NCBI GenBank assembly: GCA_900556365.1 | Contig: USOG01000080.1 | Coordinates: forward strand, 1 to 6,724 | Direction of reading: 5' to 3' | Source: an uncultured Collinsella sp. | Lineage (GTDB): Bacteria > Actinomycetota > Coriobacteriia > Coriobacteriales > Coriobacteriaceae | DNA length: 6,724 bases | Shown here: one piece after another, positions 5,803-6,724 of the stretch | How positions within the stretch are numbered: the first letter of the stretch is position 1 | How the letters are laid out: each line of letters opens with the position of its first letter | Program-made: the position numbers and the translations under genes | Notes under the pieces: model-generated | The model's input: only the letters and a program-made list of their open reading frames with translations | Databases searched by the model: none | What the model was told of the DNA's origin: nothing

Positions 5803-5808
5803 TATACT
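5803..5808 (+). promoter_or_regulatory. Possible -10 box for the OPT transporter gene
   Basis: TATACT on the plus strand lies 110 bases before the OPT start codon. At normal spacing the -35 region would fall within the repeat at 5758-5797, where no TTGACA-like hexamer is seen, so this promoter would need an activator or is not real. The predicted leader contains a 6-bp stem (GCGCCG 5862-5867 with CGGCGC 5877-5882). Confidence 0.28.
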
Positions 5809-5918
5809 GGTGCGCGGTCGTGCGCGAGCTCACGCGGCGGCCCTTGGTAACCCGACTTCCCGCGCCGTATCCGTAGCGGCGCTTGCGGGGGAAGCGGATA
5901 TACGCAAAGGAGTTCTAT

Positions 5919-6724
5919 ATGAGCAATCCCTCGAACCGCGCCTCGATGCGCGGTCAACTCACGCTGCGCGGCGTCGTCATCGGCGTCCTTGGCTGCGTGA
6001 TCATCACGGCAAGCTCGGCCTACACCGCCCTCAAGATGGGTGCACTCCCCTGGCCGATCATTTTCGCTGCCGTCATCTCGCTGTTCTTCCTGAAGCTCAT
6101 GGGCAACGCCAGCCTCAACGAGGCAAACGTCACCCACACCATCATGTCCGCAGGCGCCATGGTCGCCGGCGGTCTGGCGTTTACCATCCCGGGCGCCTGG
6201 ATGCTGGGCTATGCCGACCAGATCAGCTGGCTCGACATGTTTATCGTGGCACTCGCCGGCACCATCTTGGGCCTTCTGGCGACAGCACTCATCCACCGTC
6301 ACTTTATCGTGGACGCCGCGCTTGAGTTCCCCACCGGCAACGCCGCAGCTCAAACCCTGCGTGCTACCGAGGCCGGCGGCAAGACCGGCAAGCAGCTCTT
6401 TGGCTCCATGGCCATCGCAGGCATCTACAGTGTGCTTCGCGACGCCCTGGGCGTGGTGCCCAGCATGCTGTGCACGCTCAATATCCCCGGCGTGACCTTT
6501 GCCATCTACAACTCGCCCATGTTGCTGTCCATCGGCTTTTTGGTGGGCTTCGCCCCCGTCGCGTTCTGGTTTGCCGGCGCGCTGCTGGGCAATTTCGGCA
6601 TCATCGTCGGCGGCACCGCTGCCGGTCTGTTTGACGTTATGACCGCACAGGGCATCGTCAAGTCCCTGGGTATGGGCCTCATGATGGGCTTTGGCGTCGC
6701 CGTCGTCCTCAAGGACATCCTGCC
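5919..6724 (+). CDS. OPT-family oligopeptide/metal-complex transporter, N-terminal part
   Basis: Partial gene: 268 codons without a stop, running off the right edge; complete OPT proteins are usually 600 residues or more. The start is ATG at 5919 with AAAGGAG (5906-5912) six bases upstream. After a short basic N terminus (MSNPSNRASMRGQLTLR), which suggests a cytoplasmic start, come hydrophobic segments near residues 17-38, 43-62, 73-95, 104-124, 161-186, 197-218, 220-240 and 248-266. The block LEFPTGNAAAQTLRA (135-149) after the fourth segment is the OPT/YSL signature (FP-x-G-x-A-x-A). Family members are proton-coupled importers of oligopeptides, siderophore-like or metal chelates in the cytoplasmic membrane; the substrate cannot be assigned here. 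It is transcribed away from coaX with a 268-bp intergenic region between the two start codons. Confidence 0.92.
   Translation, partial: MSNPSNRASMRGQLTLRGVVIGVLGCVIITASSAYTALKMGALPWPIIFAAVISLFFLKLMGNASLNEANVTHTIMSAGAMVAGGLAFTIPGAWMLGYADQISWLDMFIVALAGTILGLLATALIHRHFIVDAALEFPTGNAAAQTLRATEAGGKTGKQLFGSMAIAGIYSVLRDALGVVPSMLCTLNIPGVTFAIYNSPMLLSIGFLVGFAPVAFWFAGALLGNFGIIVGGTAAGLFDVMTAQGIVKSLGMGLMMGFGVAVVLKDIL

Noticed and set aside
5651..5833. In-frame N-terminal extension of coaX by 61 codons
   Set aside because: The extension crosses both repeat elements and the candidate promoter. The ATG at 5650 has a strong Shine-Dalgarno and gives the normal position of the first phosphate loop.
5810..6325. 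Plus-strand open frame with R/H-rich product overlapping the OPT gene
   Set aside because: It is out of frame with the OPT protein, which has a strong ribosome binding site, transmembrane pattern and family signature. The alternative product has many R/H residues and no domain.
5802..6353. Minus-strand open frame of 183 codons opposite the OPT gene
   Set aside because: Shadow frame; its product is polar and low in complexity with no family resemblance, and it opposes a well-supported gene.
1..6724. CRISPR array, integrated phage, transposase or tRNA gene
   Set aside because: No regularly spaced direct repeats, no integrase- or transposase-like frame and no cloverleaf-forming sequence were seen. 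The repeats found are few, dispersed and palindromic.

Overview
The window looks like ordinary chromosome of a GC-rich Actinomycetota. A gut Coriobacteriia, most likely Collinsella or a close relative, is my best guess. The basis is base composition (about 60% GC by eye), Shine-Dalgarno-led genes, a large DUF6020-like membrane protein and the style of the intergenic repeats. This assignment is inference from recall, not a search result.

Layout: six genes run leftward on the minus strand and one runs rightward. From right to left the minus-strand genes are a type III pantothenate kinase (coaX, 4799-5650), a ComEB/dCMP-deaminase-family protein (4191-4715), a NifU C-terminal-domain iron-sulfur scaffold (3742-4020), prolipoprotein diacylglyceryl transferase (lgt, 2811-3632), a 727-residue polytopic membrane protein resembling GT-C glycosyltransferases (547-2730), and the N-terminal half of a YebC/PmpR-family protein (1-380, cut by the window edge). 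Divergent from coaX, an OPT-family transporter starts at 5919 and runs off the right edge. No rRNA, tRNA, CRISPR array, transposase or phage gene is visible.

The genes are mostly housekeeping: coenzyme A synthesis, pyrimidine deoxynucleotide metabolism, Fe-S assembly, lipoprotein maturation, envelope glycosylation (putative), and gene regulation or translation support. They share a direction but are separated by 80-175 bp, each with its own good ribosome binding site. They need not form one operon, and I see no dedicated multi-gene pathway.

The most interesting material is between the genes. Five short G-rich repeat elements occur in four gaps. Two (512-546, 2767-2809) are long perfect hairpins with different arms but nearly the same core on the minus strand (AAAGGGGWCAGG). 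Each abuts the stop codon of a gene, and together they bracket the big membrane-protein gene. Three others (4131-4161, 5709-5745, 5758-5797) carry the core GGGACGGGG. Two of these sit side by side between the divergent coaX and OPT promoters. The architecture (conserved asymmetric core, copy-specific self-complementary arms) suggests a dispersed REP/MITE-like or RNA-structural element family.
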